From Nocardioides ginsengisegetis (lineage in GTDB: Bacteria > Actinomycetota > Actinomycetes > Propionibacteriales > Nocardioidaceae): DNA of 64,000 nucleotides. How positions within the stretch are numbered: the stretch's first letter is position 1; each line of letters begins with the position of its first letter. The translations under genes were made by a program, and so were the position numbers. Below, piece after piece: positions 13,021 to 22,719 of this stretch. The stretch lies in the NCBI RefSeq assembly GCF_014138045.1, contig NZ_JACGXA010000001.1:2279001-2343000 (forward strand). The letters run 5' to 3'. The notes beneath the pieces are model-generated. The model searched no databases. It was not told the DNA's origin and saw only the letters and a program-made list of their open reading frames with translations.

Positions 13021-14087
13021 CGCGCGGCCTCCACGATGATCCGCGCCAGCTTGTCGTCGGCGTCGCGCGGGATCAGCGCGGCCGCCGCGGCGCCCATGGC
13101 GGCGAGCCGCTCGGTGTCGGCGGCCAGGGCCGGCACGGTCGCGATGACCCACTCGGGCGTGACCGCCGAGTCGGCGACGAGCAGGGCGCCGCCGGCCTCG
13201 ACGATGGGCCGGGCGTTGTGGTCCTGCTCGCCGTTGCCGATCGGCAGCGGCACGAAGATCGCCGGCAGCCCGGTGGCGGCGGCCTCGGTGGCGGTGTTGG
13301 CGCCGGAGCGGCACACGACCAGGTCGGCGGCGGCGTAGGCGAGGTCCATGCGGTCGACGTAGTCGAGGACGACGTAGGGGACGTCGGTGAGCTCGGGCTC
13401 GGCACCGCCGTGCTTGCCCTGCACGTGGAGGACCTGGACACCGGCCTCCGCCAGGGCCCGCGCCGCCGCGGACACCGACTGGTTGAGCTTGCGGGACCCC
13501 TGCGAGCCGCCGGTGACCATCAGGGTCGGCCGGTCCGGGTCGAGCCCGAAGAACGCGCGCGCCTCCGCGCGGACGGCCGCCCGGTCGAGCCCGGAGATCA
13601 TGGTGCGGATCGGCAGGCCGACGTACTCGGCCCTGGGCAGAGGGGTGTCGGGGAAGCTGACCGCGACGCGGGTGGCGAGGCGGGCGCCGAGCTTGTTGGC
13701 CATGCCGGGCAGGGCGTTCTGCTCGTGGACGACCAGCGGCAGCTTGCGGCGCCGGGCCGCGAGGTAGGCCGGCACCGAGACGTAACCGCCGTAGCCGACG
13801 ATCACGTCGGGCCGGATCCGGTCGACGATCGCGAGCGTCTCCTTGACCGTGCGGCGCAGCCGGAACGGGACCTTCAGGAGCTCGACGCCGGGCCGGCGCG
13901 GCATCGGGACCGGCGGGACCAGCTCGAGGGGGTAGCCAGCCTCGGGCACCACGCGGGTCTCGAGGCCGCGGGGGGTGCCGAGGCAGGTGATCTCGACGTC
14001 GGGGTCGAGCCGGCGCAGGGCGTCGGCGGTGGCGAGCAGGGGCGAGGTGTGGCCGGCGGTACCGCCGCCGGCAAGGAGAACGCGCAT
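13017..14087 (-). CDS. murG: UDP-GlcNAc transferase MurG (lipid II synthase)
   Basis: MurG transfers N-acetylglucosamine from UDP-GlcNAc to lipid I at the inner face of the membrane, making lipid II. The protein has 356 residues, normal for the family. The N-terminal glycine loop LLAGGGTAGHTSP and the C-domain donor-site region (MVTGGSQGSRKLNQ, CRSGANTATEAAA) are visible. A TAGGCT box ends 8 bases before the ATG (7-base gap), so part of its expression may be leaderless. The stop overlaps the murC start by 4 bases. Confidence 0.97.
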
Positions 14088-14094
14088 CGACGTC

Positions 14095-14100
14095 AGCCTA
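14095..14100 (-). promoter_or_regulatory. -10 box of a leaderless murG promoter
   Basis: TAGGCT on the minus strand ends 7 bases before the murG ATG, so transcription would start at or next to the start codon. It would give murG-murC-ftsQ an internal promoter inside the dcw cluster. No convincing -35 is seen. Confidence 0.45.
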
Positions 14101-14108
14101 GAGGGGGG

Positions 14109-15359
14109 TCAGAGCGACCGGCCCGACACCTTGCCGGCCGACAGCCCCGCGGAGCGGTCCCGGCGGCGCTGGGCCAGGGCCCGGGCGGCGTCGGGCTCGC
14201 GGCGGGCGAACCCGACCAGCAGGCCGAGGGCGACGAGGGTGGGCACGAGGGACGAGCCGCCGTAGGACACGAGCGGCAGCGGGATGCCGATGACGGGCAG
14301 GAGCGCGAGCACCATGCCCACGTTGATGATCATCTGGCCGAGCAGCCACACGACGATGCCGAAGCTGGCGTAGCGGACGAACGGGTCGGCGGTCTCCCGG
14401 GCCACGCGGAGGGCGGCGTAGGCGATGGTGAGGAACAGGCCGATGACGAGCAGCGTGCCGACCAGTCCGAGCTCCTCGCCGAGCACGGCGAAGATGAAGT
14501 CGGTGTGCGCCTCCGGCAGGTCGCCCCACTTCTGCTGGCTGGCGCCGATGCCCTGGCCGAACCAGCCGCCCGTCGAGAGCGCGTAGAGGCCGTGGGCAGG
14601 CTGCCAGCCGGTGTCGTGGAAGTCCTTGAACGGGTCGGCGAAGTTGGTGATGCGGGCCAGCCGCTCGGGGCTGGCAGCGGCGAGGAAGACCGCCACGACG
14701 CCGACGATCGAGATCGCCAGCACGAAGAAGCGGCCCGGCGCGCCGACCACCCAGAGCATGCCGAGCAGGATCGCGAAGAGAACCAGCGCGGTGCCGAGGT
14801 CGTGGCCGAAGACGACCAGCCCGGTCGCCAGGAGCATGCCCGGCACGACCGGCATCATCACCTGGTGGAGGCTGCCCAGTCGGCGGTCCTTGTGGGCGTA
14901 GACGTGGGCGGCCCACAGGATCAGCGCCATCTTGGCGATCTCGGACGGCTGGATCACGATCGGGCCGAGGGGCAGCCAGTTCTGGTTGCCGTTGATCGTC
15001 ACGCCGACGAAGGCGGTCAGCAGCAGCAGCACGAGCGAGATGACGTAGCCGGGCCAGGTCAGGCCGCGGATCAGGCGGTGCGGGAGCCGGCTGGCGACCC
15101 AGGCGGCCGGGAGTCCGATGCTCACCCACATCAGCTGGCGCTCGACGACGGCGTAGCTGTTGCCGTCGTTCTGCTCGTAGCTGTAGACGCTCGAGGCGGA
15201 CAGCACCATGATCAGGCCGATCACGAGCAGCAGCCCGGACGCGCCGAGCAGCAGGTAGTAGGACGTGAGCGGCCGGTCGAGGGCGTCGCGGAGGGCGACG
15301 TACCAGGAGAGCGGGCCGGAGGTCCGACGGCGGGTGTCCTCGGGGTTGGCGGTGGTCAT
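14109..15359 (-). CDS. ftsW: SEDS peptidoglycan glycosyltransferase FtsW
   Basis: FtsW is the septal SEDS-family polymerase that links lipid II into glycan strands with FtsI. The protein has 416 residues with about ten transmembrane segments. SEDS landmarks are visible: NGNQNWLPLGPIVIQPSEIAK (taken in parts), GHDLGTAL, GLYALSTGGWFGQGIG and the C-terminal GIPLPLVSYGGSS. The ATG at 15359 has GGGAGG 6-10 bases upstream, so I chose it over longer frames. It lies between murD and murG as expected. Confidence 0.95.
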   Translation of the reverse strand: MTTANPEDTRRRTSGPLSWYVALRDALDRPLTSYYLLLGASGLLLVIGLIMVLSASSVYSYEQNDGNSYAVVERQLMWVSIGLPAAWVASRLPHRLIRGLTWPGYVISLVLLLLTAFVGVTINGNQNWLPLGPIVIQPSEIAKMALILWAAHVYAHKDRRLGSLHQVMMPVVPGMLLATGLVVFGHDLGTALVLFAILLGMLWVVGAPGRFFVLAISIVGVVAVFLAAASPERLARITNFADPFKDFHDTGWQPAHGLYALSTGGWFGQGIGASQQKWGDLPEAHTDFIFAVLGEELGLVGTLLVIGLFLTIAYAALRVARETADPFVRYASFGIVVWLLGQMIINVGMVLALLPVIGIPLPLVSYGGSSLVPTLVALGLLVGFARREPDAARALAQRRRDRSAGLSAGKVSGRSL

Positions 15360-15396
15360 CGCGGCTCCCCTCCCTGTCGTGCTCCGGCCGTCCCGG

Positions 15397-16866
15397 TCAG
15401 TCGATCCTGCGGTGCACGGCGGCGGCGAAGGCGTCGCCCCGCTCGGCGTAGTTGGTGAACATGTCCATGGAGGCGCATCCCGGAGCCAGGAGGACCGTGT
15501 CGCCGGGTCGGGCCAACGCGGCCGCCGCCTCCACGACGCGCTCCATGGAGCCATGTTCGCCCCTAGTCTCGCCCCCCTCGACGGTCGTCACGGGGACATC
15601 CGGCGCGTGTCGCGCCAACGCCTCGGCGATGACGTCGCGGTCGCGGCCGAGGAGCACGACGCCCCGCAGCCGGTCGCGCACGGCGAGGACGAGGTCCTCG
15701 AAGCGGGCCCCCTTGGCGAGGCCCCCCGCGATCCACACGACCGACTCGTAGGCCTGCAGCGAGGACTGGGCGGCGTGCGGGTTGGTGGCCTTGGAGTCGT
15801 CGACCCAGGTGATGCCGTCGCGCTCCCCCACGACCGCGATCCGATGGCCGTCGGGGCGGAAGGCGCGCAGGCCGTCGCGTACGGCGGCCTGGCTGACCCC
15901 GTGCGCCCGCGCGAGCGCCGCGGCGGCCAGCGCGTTGGCGACGTTGTGCGGCGCCTGGGAGGCCAGGTCGGAGAGGGTGCAGAGCTCGGCGGCGCTGGAG
16001 TCGCGCTGCTCGATGAAGGCGCGGTCGGCGAGGATGTCCTCGACCACGCCGAGCATCCCGACCGACGGCATGCCGAGGGTGAACCCGATCGCGCGGGCAC
16101 CGTCCTGCACGTCGGCCTCGCGGACCAGCCGCTCGGTCTCCGGGTCGGCCACGTTGTAGATGCAGGCCCGCTCGACGCGCTCGTAGATGCGGCCCTTGTC
16201 GGCGGCGTAGTCGTGCATGGCGCTGGGGCCGGCGTACCAGTCGAGGTGGTCCTCGGCGACGTTGAGGACCGCGGCGGCCTGCGCGGCCATCGAGTCGGTG
16301 TAGTGCAGCTGGAAGCTGGAGAGCTCGACGGCGAAGACGTCGTACGGCTCGGGGTCCATGACCGCCTCGACGATCGGGAGCCCGACGTTGCCGACGGCGA
16401 CGCTGCGCAGACCGGCGGCGCGCAGGATCGAGTCGAGCATCTGGACGGTCGTGGTCTTGCCGTTGGTGCCGGTGACGCACAGCCAGGGGGTGTCGTGGTT
16501 CGGGTCGCGGAGCCGCCACGCGAGCTCCACCTCGCCCCAGACGGGGATGCCGCGGGCGCGGGCCTGGGCGAGCAGCGGCGCGTCCGGACGCCAGCCCGGC
16601 GAGGTGACGAGCAGGTCGACGTCGTCGGGCAGCGTCGCGGTGGCGCCGGCGCCGAGCCGGATGTCCGCGCCCAGCACCTCGAGGAGCTCGGCCTTCTCGG
16701 CGCGCTCGGTGGAGGCGTCGGCGGGCTGCTCGTCGAGGGCGGAGACCGTCGCACCGAGGTGGAGCAGGTTGTCGGTGGCGGCGAAGCCGGAGACGCCGAA
16801 GCCCGCGACGACGGCGCGGACGCCGTCCCACGAGTCGTGGCGGCCGAGGTGGAGCGGGGCGGTCAT
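15397..16866 (-). CDS. murD: UDP-MurNAc-L-alanine--D-glutamate ligase MurD
   Basis: MurD adds D-glutamate to UDP-MurNAc-L-Ala. The protein has 489 residues. The N-terminal dinucleotide-like loop VVAGFGVSGFAA, the ATP loop TGTNGKTTTV, the HLDWY region and the C-terminal substrate domain beginning near FRPDGHRI are visible. The ATG at 16866 overlaps the mraY stop by 4 bases (ATGA). The length is a little above the usual 450 because of a longer middle region. Confidence 0.97.
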   Translation of the reverse strand: MTAPLHLGRHDSWDGVRAVVAGFGVSGFAATDNLLHLGATVSALDEQPADASTERAEKAELLEVLGADIRLGAGATATLPDDVDLLVTSPGWRPDAPLLAQARARGIPVWGEVELAWRLRDPNHDTPWLCVTGTNGKTTTVQMLDSILRAAGLRSVAVGNVGLPIVEAVMDPEPYDVFAVELSSFQLHYTDSMAAQAAAVLNVAEDHLDWYAGPSAMHDYAADKGRIYERVERACIYNVADPETERLVREADVQDGARAIGFTLGMPSVGMLGVVEDILADRAFIEQRDSSAAELCTLSDLASQAPHNVANALAAAALARAHGVSQAAVRDGLRAFRPDGHRIAVVGERDGITWVDDSKATNPHAAQSSLQAYESVVWIAGGLAKGARFEDLVLAVRDRLRGVVLLGRDRDVIAEALARHAPDVPVTTVEGGETRGEHGSMERVVEAAAALARPGDTVLLAPGCASMDMFTNYAERGDAFAAAVHRRID

Positions 16867-17948
16867 ATCCCGGCGACCCACTCGGCGTAGAAGACTCCGA
16901 GACCGGCGGCGACGCAGATGCCCGTGATGATCCAGAACCGGATCGTCACGGTGACCTGCTCCCAGCCGAGGTTCTCGAAGTGGTGGTGGATGGGGGCGAT
17001 CCGGAACAGCCGGTAGCCGGTGCCGGTCAGCCTCTTGGTGACCTTGAAGCAGGTGACCTGGAGCATCACCGAGACCGTCTCCATCACGAAGAGCCCGCCC
17101 AGGATGATGAGCAGCAGCTCGGTGCGCGTCAGGATCGCGAATCCGGCCAGGGCGCCACCGAGCGCGAGCGAGCCGGTGTCGCCCATGAAGATCGCGGCCG
17201 GCGAGGCGTTCCACCACAGGAAGCCGAAGCAGGCGCCCGTGATCGCCGCCGCCACGACCGCGAGGTCGAGCGGGTCGCGCACGTCGTAGCAGTTGGCGCC
17301 GGGCGAGATCCGGCAGTTCTGGTTGTTCTGCCAGATGTTGACCAGCGTGTAGGCGCCGAAGACCATCACGCTGGCGCCCGTCGCGAGCCCGTCGAGGCCG
17401 TCGGCGAGGTTCACGGCATTGGACGTGCCCGTGACCATCAGCCAGATCAGCAGGACCACCAGCACCGCGGGCAGCGCCCAGCTGTCGAAGTCGCGGATGA
17501 AGGAGACGTGCAGCGAGGCCGGCATCTTGCCGCGGTCGTCCTTGAGGGCCGGGCTGATCGCCAGGATGCCGAAGACGACGCCGACGATCGTCTGGCCGAT
17601 CATCTTGGCCTTGCTGCGCAGGCCCAGGCTGCGCTGCTTGGAGATCTTGATGAAGTCGTCGACGAAGCCGACCAGGCCCATGCCGACGAAGAGGAAGAGC
17701 AGCAGCAGGGACGAGGCCGAGGGGACCGTCCACGTGATCAGCTCGGCGGCGAAGTAGGCGATGACCGTGGCCGAGATGATGACCACGCCACCCATCGTGG
17801 GGGTGCCGCGCTTGGTGTGGTGGCTGGTGGGTCCGTCGTCGCGGATCTCCTGCCCGTAGCCCCACTGGGTGAAGTAGTGGATCGCCACCCGGGTGCCGAG
17901 CAGCGAGATGAGGAGCGCCAGGCCGCCGCCCAGCAGGATCGCCTTCAT
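16863..17948 (-). CDS. mraY: Phospho-N-acetylmuramoyl-pentapeptide transferase MraY
   Basis: MraY moves phospho-MurNAc-pentapeptide from UDP to undecaprenyl phosphate, making lipid I. The protein has 361 residues with about ten transmembrane segments. Family signatures are visible: THHTKRGTPTMGG near the N-terminus, VGFVDDFIK with its catalytic acidic pair, NAVNLADGLDGLA, FMGDTGSLALGGAL and PIHHHFE. It overlaps murF and murD by 4 bases each, showing tight coupling. Confidence 0.97.
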   Translation of the reverse strand: MKAILLGGGLALLISLLGTRVAIHYFTQWGYGQEIRDDGPTSHHTKRGTPTMGGVVIISATVIAYFAAELITWTVPSASSLLLLFLFVGMGLVGFVDDFIKISKQRSLGLRSKAKMIGQTIVGVVFGILAISPALKDDRGKMPASLHVSFIRDFDSWALPAVLVVLLIWLMVTGTSNAVNLADGLDGLATGASVMVFGAYTLVNIWQNNQNCRISPGANCYDVRDPLDLAVVAAAITGACFGFLWWNASPAAIFMGDTGSLALGGALAGFAILTRTELLLIILGGLFVMETVSVMLQVTCFKVTKRLTGTGYRLFRIAPIHHHFENLGWEQVTVTIRFWIITGICVAAGLGVFYAEWVAGI

Positions 17949-19339
17949 CGAGCGCTTCCCTCTCCGTCGATGTCGTCAGTGCTTCCGTCGGCGAGCAGTC
18001 CGTCCGCGATGAGCTCGAGGGCGGCGCCGCGCGACGCCTTCACGAGGACGACGTCGGTGACCGCGACATTCTCGCGCACCCACGCCAGCGCCTCGTCACG
18101 CCCCGCCGTCCGGACCACCGTGCCGCCCCAGCCGGGGGTCTCCTCGGCGCCCACCGCGATGCCGTCGGCCGGGTCGCCGACGGCCACGACGACATCGGCA
18201 CCGACGTCCGCGGCGTGCCGCCCCACCTCGAGGTGGGCCTCGGTCGCGTCGTCCCCGAGCTCCTTCATCTCCCCCAGCACGGCCACCGTGCGGCCGCCGC
18301 GGCGGCTGCCGATCGCGACCAGGGCGTCGAGGGCGGCCACCATCGAGGCCGGGTTGGCGTTGTAGGCGTCGTTGACCACGACCAGGCCGTCCGCGCGCTC
18401 GTGGACCTCCATCCGCCAGCGCGAGAAGTCGGTGGCGTCGGTCAGCGCGCGGGCGACGTCGGCGAGGGGCAGCCCGACGGCGATCGCCATGGCCGCAGCG
18501 GCGGCGGCGTTGGCGGCCTGGTGGGCGCCGACCTGGCCGAGCCGGACCGGGTGCCACTCCCCGCCGTGCCCGAGCTCGAAGGACGGGCGCCCGAGCTCGT
18601 CGAGCTCGAGGTGGCGCCAGGCCACGTCGCCGGTCGTGCCGAAGGTCAGCACGCGCGCGTGCGTGCGCGCGGACATGGCGGAGACCAGCTCGTCGTCGGC
18701 CGCGAGCACCGCGATCCCGCCGTCGGGCAGCGCCTCGACGATCTCGCCCTTGGCCTGCGCGATCGCCTCACGGCTGCCGAACTCGCCGATGTGGGCGGTG
18801 CCGACGTTGAGCACGGCCGCGACGTGGGGCGGCGCGATCCCGCAGAGGTAGGCGATGTGGCCGACCCCGCGCGCACCCATCTCGACCACGAGGTGGGCGG
18901 TGCCCGCGTCGGCGCGCAGCACGGTGAGCGGGACGCCGATCTCGTTGTTGTTGTTGCCCGTGGTCGCGACGGTCGGGCCGGCAGCGGCCAGCACCTGCGC
19001 GAGGTAGTCCTTGGTGCCCGTCTTGCCCTGCGACCCGGTCAGCGCGACGACGGTCGTGTCGATCCGGCCCAGCACGTGGCGGGCCAGGCGACCCAGCGCG
19101 GCGACGGGGTCGCCGACGAGCACGGACGGGGCGCCGGTGGAGCGGCTGCCGAGCACGGCGTGGGCGCCCTCGACGTAGTCGTGGCCGTCGACGTGCTCCC
19201 CCACCACGGCCACGAACAGCCCGCCCTGGATCGGGTTGCGGCTGTCGACGTACGCCGGGGCGTGCACGAGCAGGTCGGGGTCACCGGAGACGCTGCCGTC
19301 GACGACGGCGGCGATCTCGGCGAGGGTCATGGGGATCAT
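17945..19339 (-). CDS. murF: UDP-MurNAc-tripeptide--D-alanyl-D-alanine ligase MurF
   Basis: MurF adds D-Ala-D-Ala to complete the UDP-MurNAc-pentapeptide. The protein has 464 residues with the three Mur ligase domains. The ATP loop reads LTGSQGKTGTKD, where the third residue after the Lys is Gly rather than the more usual Thr/Ser. NDAYNANPASM and the C-terminal GEMKELGDD are typical of MurF. It overlaps murE upstream and mraY downstream by 4 bases. Confidence 0.96.
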   Translation of the reverse strand: MIPMTLAEIAAVVDGSVSGDPDLLVHAPAYVDSRNPIQGGLFVAVVGEHVDGHDYVEGAHAVLGSRSTGAPSVLVGDPVAALGRLARHVLGRIDTTVVALTGSQGKTGTKDYLAQVLAAAGPTVATTGNNNNEIGVPLTVLRADAGTAHLVVEMGARGVGHIAYLCGIAPPHVAAVLNVGTAHIGEFGSREAIAQAKGEIVEALPDGGIAVLAADDELVSAMSARTHARVLTFGTTGDVAWRHLELDELGRPSFELGHGGEWHPVRLGQVGAHQAANAAAAAAMAIAVGLPLADVARALTDATDFSRWRMEVHERADGLVVVNDAYNANPASMVAALDALVAIGSRRGGRTVAVLGEMKELGDDATEAHLEVGRHAADVGADVVVAVGDPADGIAVGAEETPGWGGTVVRTAGRDEALAWVRENVAVTDVVLVKASRGAALELIADGLLADGSTDDIDGEGSAR

Positions 19340-20868
19340 CGGGTGGCCTCCCGGATGGCCTCGCGGACCACCTCGCGGTCATCGAAGGGGTGCACGACGC
19401 CCTGGACCTCCTGGCCCGTCTCGTGGCCCTTGCCGGCCACCAGCACGATGTCGCCGGGGCGGGCGCGGCGGACCGCCTCCCGCACGGCGCTACGTCGATC
19501 GCCGATCTCGACGACGTCCGCCGGCCCGGCGGTGGTGCCGGCCAGCACCGCGGCCCGGATCGCGGCGGGGTCCTCGGTGCGCGGGTTGTCGTCGGTCACG
19601 ACCAGCACATCGGCCAGGCGGGCCGCGATCTCGCCCATGATCGGCCGCTTGCCGGGATCGCGGTCGCCGCCGGCGCCGATCACGACGATGACCTGTCCCT
19701 CGGTGAGCGGCCGGAGGGCGCCGATCGCGGCCTCCACGGCGTCGGGCTTGTGGGCGTAGTCGACGACCACGACGTAGTCCTGGCCCTCGTCGATCCGCTC
19801 GAGCCGGCCGGGGACGCCGCCCCCCGTGGCGATGCCCTCGGCGACCCGGCGAGTGTCGAACCCGGCCTCCGAGGCCGCCGCGATCGCGGCGAGGCCGTTG
19901 GCGACGTTGAAGTCGCCGGGCAGCCCGACGGCCGCGTCGACGGCGATCCCGTCGGGGCCGAGCACGGTGAAGCGGGAGCCGGTGGCGCTGAGGTAGACGT
20001 CGACCGCCTGCCAGTGCGCCTCGCGGCCGGTCAGCGAGAAGGTGCGCACCGGAATGGTGGCCTCCTCGACCAGGCGCCGACCGTGCTCGTCGTCGACGTT
20101 GACCAGGCCGAGCCGGGCGCGCTGCGGGGTGAAGAGCGAGGCCTTGGCTCGGAAGTAGTCCTCCACGTCGGTGTGGAAGTCGAGGTGGTCGCGACCGAAG
20201 TTGGTGAAGACCGCGACGTCGAAGACGACCCCGTCGACGCGGCCCATGACCAGGGCGTGGCTGGAGACCTCCATGGCGCAGGCGGCGACGTGGCGCTCGC
20301 GCATCATCGCGAAGAGGCCGTGCAGGTCCGGGGCCTCCGGAGTGGTCAGCGACGTCTTCACGTCCGCACCGCCGACGCGCGTGCCGACCGTGCCGATCAC
20401 GGCGGCGGGCACGCCGGCCTGCTGCAGGCCGCTCTCGAGCAGCCGCGTGGTGGTGGTCTTGCCCTGGGTGCCGGTCACACCGATCATCCGGAGCGAGGTC
20501 GCGGGGTCGCCGTAGACGCGGGCGGAGAGACGGCCGAGGAGGGCTCGGGGCGAGCCGACGACGACGAGCGGCAGGTCGGTCACCGGGTCGCTGGCTGCCC
20601 CGTCCTGGTCGGTCAGGATCGCGACGGCACCGGCCTCGGCGGCCGCGGCGGCGAACTCGATGCCGTGGACGCGGGTGCCCGGCAGGGCGGCGTACAGGTC
20701 GCCGGGCCGGATGCGCTGGGAGCTCAGGGAGATGCCGGTGACCACCACGCTGTCGAGGTCACCCCGCGTGGACACGTCGGCGTCGTGGGTCTCGAGCCAG
20801 GCGACGAGGTCGCCGAGCGGGGTGCTCAACGGGCGTCGCGGCCGGGTCGGGGTCTCCTCGCTCACCAC
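19336..20868 (-). CDS. murE: UDP-MurNAc-dipeptide--diaminopimelate ligase MurE
   Basis: MurE adds the third residue of the stem peptide. The protein has 510 residues. The ATP loop is TGTQGKTTTTRL, and the specificity motif is DNPR (in TDDNPRTEDP), the form linked to diaminopimelate-adding enzymes. Nocardioidaceae carry LL-diaminopimelate, so LL-DAP is the likely substrate; sequence alone does not decide the isomer. The GTG at 20868 follows a TAGCCT box by 6 bases, suggesting leaderless transcription. A second GTG three bases on is the alternative start. Confidence 0.95.
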   Translation of the reverse strand: MVSEETPTRPRRPLSTPLGDLVAWLETHDADVSTRGDLDSVVVTGISLSSQRIRPGDLYAALPGTRVHGIEFAAAAAEAGAVAILTDQDGAASDPVTDLPLVVVGSPRALLGRLSARVYGDPATSLRMIGVTGTQGKTTTTRLLESGLQQAGVPAAVIGTVGTRVGGADVKTSLTTPEAPDLHGLFAMMRERHVAACAMEVSSHALVMGRVDGVVFDVAVFTNFGRDHLDFHTDVEDYFRAKASLFTPQRARLGLVNVDDEHGRRLVEEATIPVRTFSLTGREAHWQAVDVYLSATGSRFTVLGPDGIAVDAAVGLPGDFNVANGLAAIAAASEAGFDTRRVAEGIATGGGVPGRLERIDEGQDYVVVVDYAHKPDAVEAAIGALRPLTEGQVIVVIGAGGDRDPGKRPIMGEIAARLADVLVVTDDNPRTEDPAAIRAAVLAGTTAGPADVVEIGDRRSAVREAVRRARPGDIVLVAGKGHETGQEVQGVVHPFDDREVVREAIREATR

Positions 20869-20874
20869 GCCGCG

Positions 20875-20880
20875 AGGCTA
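20875..20880 (-). promoter_or_regulatory. -10 box of a leaderless murE promoter
   Basis: TAGCCT on the minus strand lies 6 bases before the murE GTG. It is in the 61-base gap after ftsI, one of the few gaps in the cluster, and could start a murE-murF-mraY-murD transcript. Confidence 0.45.
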
Positions 20881-20929
20881 TCGCCCCGGAAGGGGGCCCC
20901 GGGCCACCGGCTGGCGGGGCCCGTGAGGA

Positions 20930-22705
20930 TCACCACTCGACCGGGAGGTGGCTCGGCGTGGTCTCGGTCGGCGGCACCGCGTAGCGGCGCAGCGCGTAGC
21001 TCATGATCTTCGCGAACGCCGGGCCGGCGACCGAGCCGCCACCGCCGCCGTTGCGCGGGTTCTTGACCACGACGTAGACGGTGAAGCGGGGCTTGTCGGC
21101 CGGCGCGAAGCCGGCGAACGACACGTTGAAGGTGCCGTCGTAGCAGCCGCAGGCCTCGCCGACGGCCTGCGCGGTGCCGGTCTTGCCGGCGACCCGGTAG
21201 CCCGGGACGGCCGCGCCGGGGGCGACGCCGTCCTCGGGGTCGAGGACGCGCTCCATCATCAGCATCATCTGGTGGGCGGCCCGCTCGCTGACCACGCGGT
21301 GCGTCCTGGTGTGGTCGGTGCCGACGACCTGGCCGTCGTCGGTGGTGGCCGAGCCCCGGACGAGGCTGGGCGAGACGCGGACGCCGCCGTTGGCGATGGT
21401 GTTGACCGCGGCGGCCATCTGCACGGCGTTGACCGACAGCGACTGGCCGAACGCGATGCGGTCCTGGGTCTGGTGGGTCCACAGCGCCTTGGCGGGCAGG
21501 ATGCCCGGCGACTCGCCGCGCATCCCGACGTCGGTGCGCTCACCGAGGCCGAAGGAGCGCAGGTAGTCGTAGAGCTGCCCGGTCCTGAACTTGTCGGCGG
21601 CGAGCACCGTGCCGATGTTGGACGACTTGGCGATGACGCCGGCGAGGGTCAGCCGGATCAGGTCGTGCGGGAACCAGTCGTGGATCGCGCGGTCCTCGCG
21701 GTCGAGCTCGCCGGGCACCTTCAGGCGGGTCCTGTCGGTCACCTTGCCGGCATCGATGAGCGAGCTGAGGGTCAGCACCTTCTCGACCGAGCCGGGCTCG
21801 TAGACGTCGCTGGTGGAACGGGAGCCCAGGTCGGCCTTGGGCGACTCCTGCGGGCTGTTGGCGTCGAACGTCGGGTAGTCGGCGACCGAGAGCAGCTCAC
21901 CGGTGAGGGTGTCCATCACCACGGCCATGCCGGAGTCGCCGCGGGCGTCCTCGACGGTCTGACGCAGGACGCGCTGGGTGTACCACTGCAGGTCGCGGTC
22001 GATGGTGGTGTGCAGGTCCCGACCCTCGACGGGCGCGGTGATGGTGCTCTCCCCGAGCGGGATCCGGTTGCCACCGCCGACCTCGTAGCGGGCCGAGCCG
22101 TCCTTGCCGGCGAGCTGGGCGTTGAACGTGCGCTCCAGGCCGGCCAGCGGCTCGTCGGTGCCGAGGAAGCCGATGATGTTGGCGGCCACGTCGCCGGCCG
22201 GGTAGTCCCGGACCGGGTCGCGCCGGATGTCGAGGCCCTCGAAGCCCTCGTGGCGGGCGGCAGTGAGCACGTCGGTGGCCAGGGTCGCCGGGACCCGGCG
22301 GGCGATGTACTCGAAGCGGCTGCCCTCGGCACGCAGCTTCTTGAGGGTGGAGAAGTAGTCGACGTGCAGGCGGTTGGTGAGGAACTTCGCCATCTCGGGC
22401 GCCTGGTCGGTCGTCATGTGGGGGTCGGCCACCAGCATGTAGCCGGCCACGGAGTCGGCCAGCGGCTCGCCGTTGCGGTCCAGGATGTCACCGCGCTGCG
22501 CGGGCAGGTCGACGTTGACCAGGCCCTCGGCCGCCGCCATCGCGGCGTAGGAGTTGGGGTCGATCCCCTGCAGCTGCACCAGGCGGGCGCCGAACACCGA
22601 GAGCACCATCGCGATGACGATGAAGCCGAACCGCAGCCGCAGCTGCGGCGCTCCACGCCGGCTGCCCCGGGGGCGGCGCGGCTGGGGGCTGCGGGACTGG
22701 CGCAC
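20930..22705 (-). CDS. ftsI: Septal peptidoglycan transpeptidase FtsI (PBP3, class B PBP)
   Basis: FtsI crosslinks new septal peptidoglycan with FtsW. The protein has 591 residues: a basic N-terminus, one transmembrane helix (about residues 26-46), a PBP dimerisation domain and a transpeptidase domain. The active-site motifs are in order: SVEK (Ser306, Lys309), SSN (361-363) and KTG (508-510). The GTG start at 22705 lies 14 bases after the ftsL stop. This is the expected target of beta-lactams in this locus. Confidence 0.96.
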   Translation of the reverse strand: MRQSRSPQPRRPRGSRRGAPQLRLRFGFIVIAMVLSVFGARLVQLQGIDPNSYAAMAAAEGLVNVDLPAQRGDILDRNGEPLADSVAGYMLVADPHMTTDQAPEMAKFLTNRLHVDYFSTLKKLRAEGSRFEYIARRVPATLATDVLTAARHEGFEGLDIRRDPVRDYPAGDVAANIIGFLGTDEPLAGLERTFNAQLAGKDGSARYEVGGGNRIPLGESTITAPVEGRDLHTTIDRDLQWYTQRVLRQTVEDARGDSGMAVVMDTLTGELLSVADYPTFDANSPQESPKADLGSRSTSDVYEPGSVEKVLTLSSLIDAGKVTDRTRLKVPGELDREDRAIHDWFPHDLIRLTLAGVIAKSSNIGTVLAADKFRTGQLYDYLRSFGLGERTDVGMRGESPGILPAKALWTHQTQDRIAFGQSLSVNAVQMAAAVNTIANGGVRVSPSLVRGSATTDDGQVVGTDHTRTHRVVSERAAHQMMLMMERVLDPEDGVAPGAAVPGYRVAGKTGTAQAVGEACGCYDGTFNVSFAGFAPADKPRFTVYVVVKNPRNGGGGGSVAGPAFAKIMSYALRRYAVPPTETTPSHLPVEW

Positions 22706-22719
22706 GGACGACTCCGGTC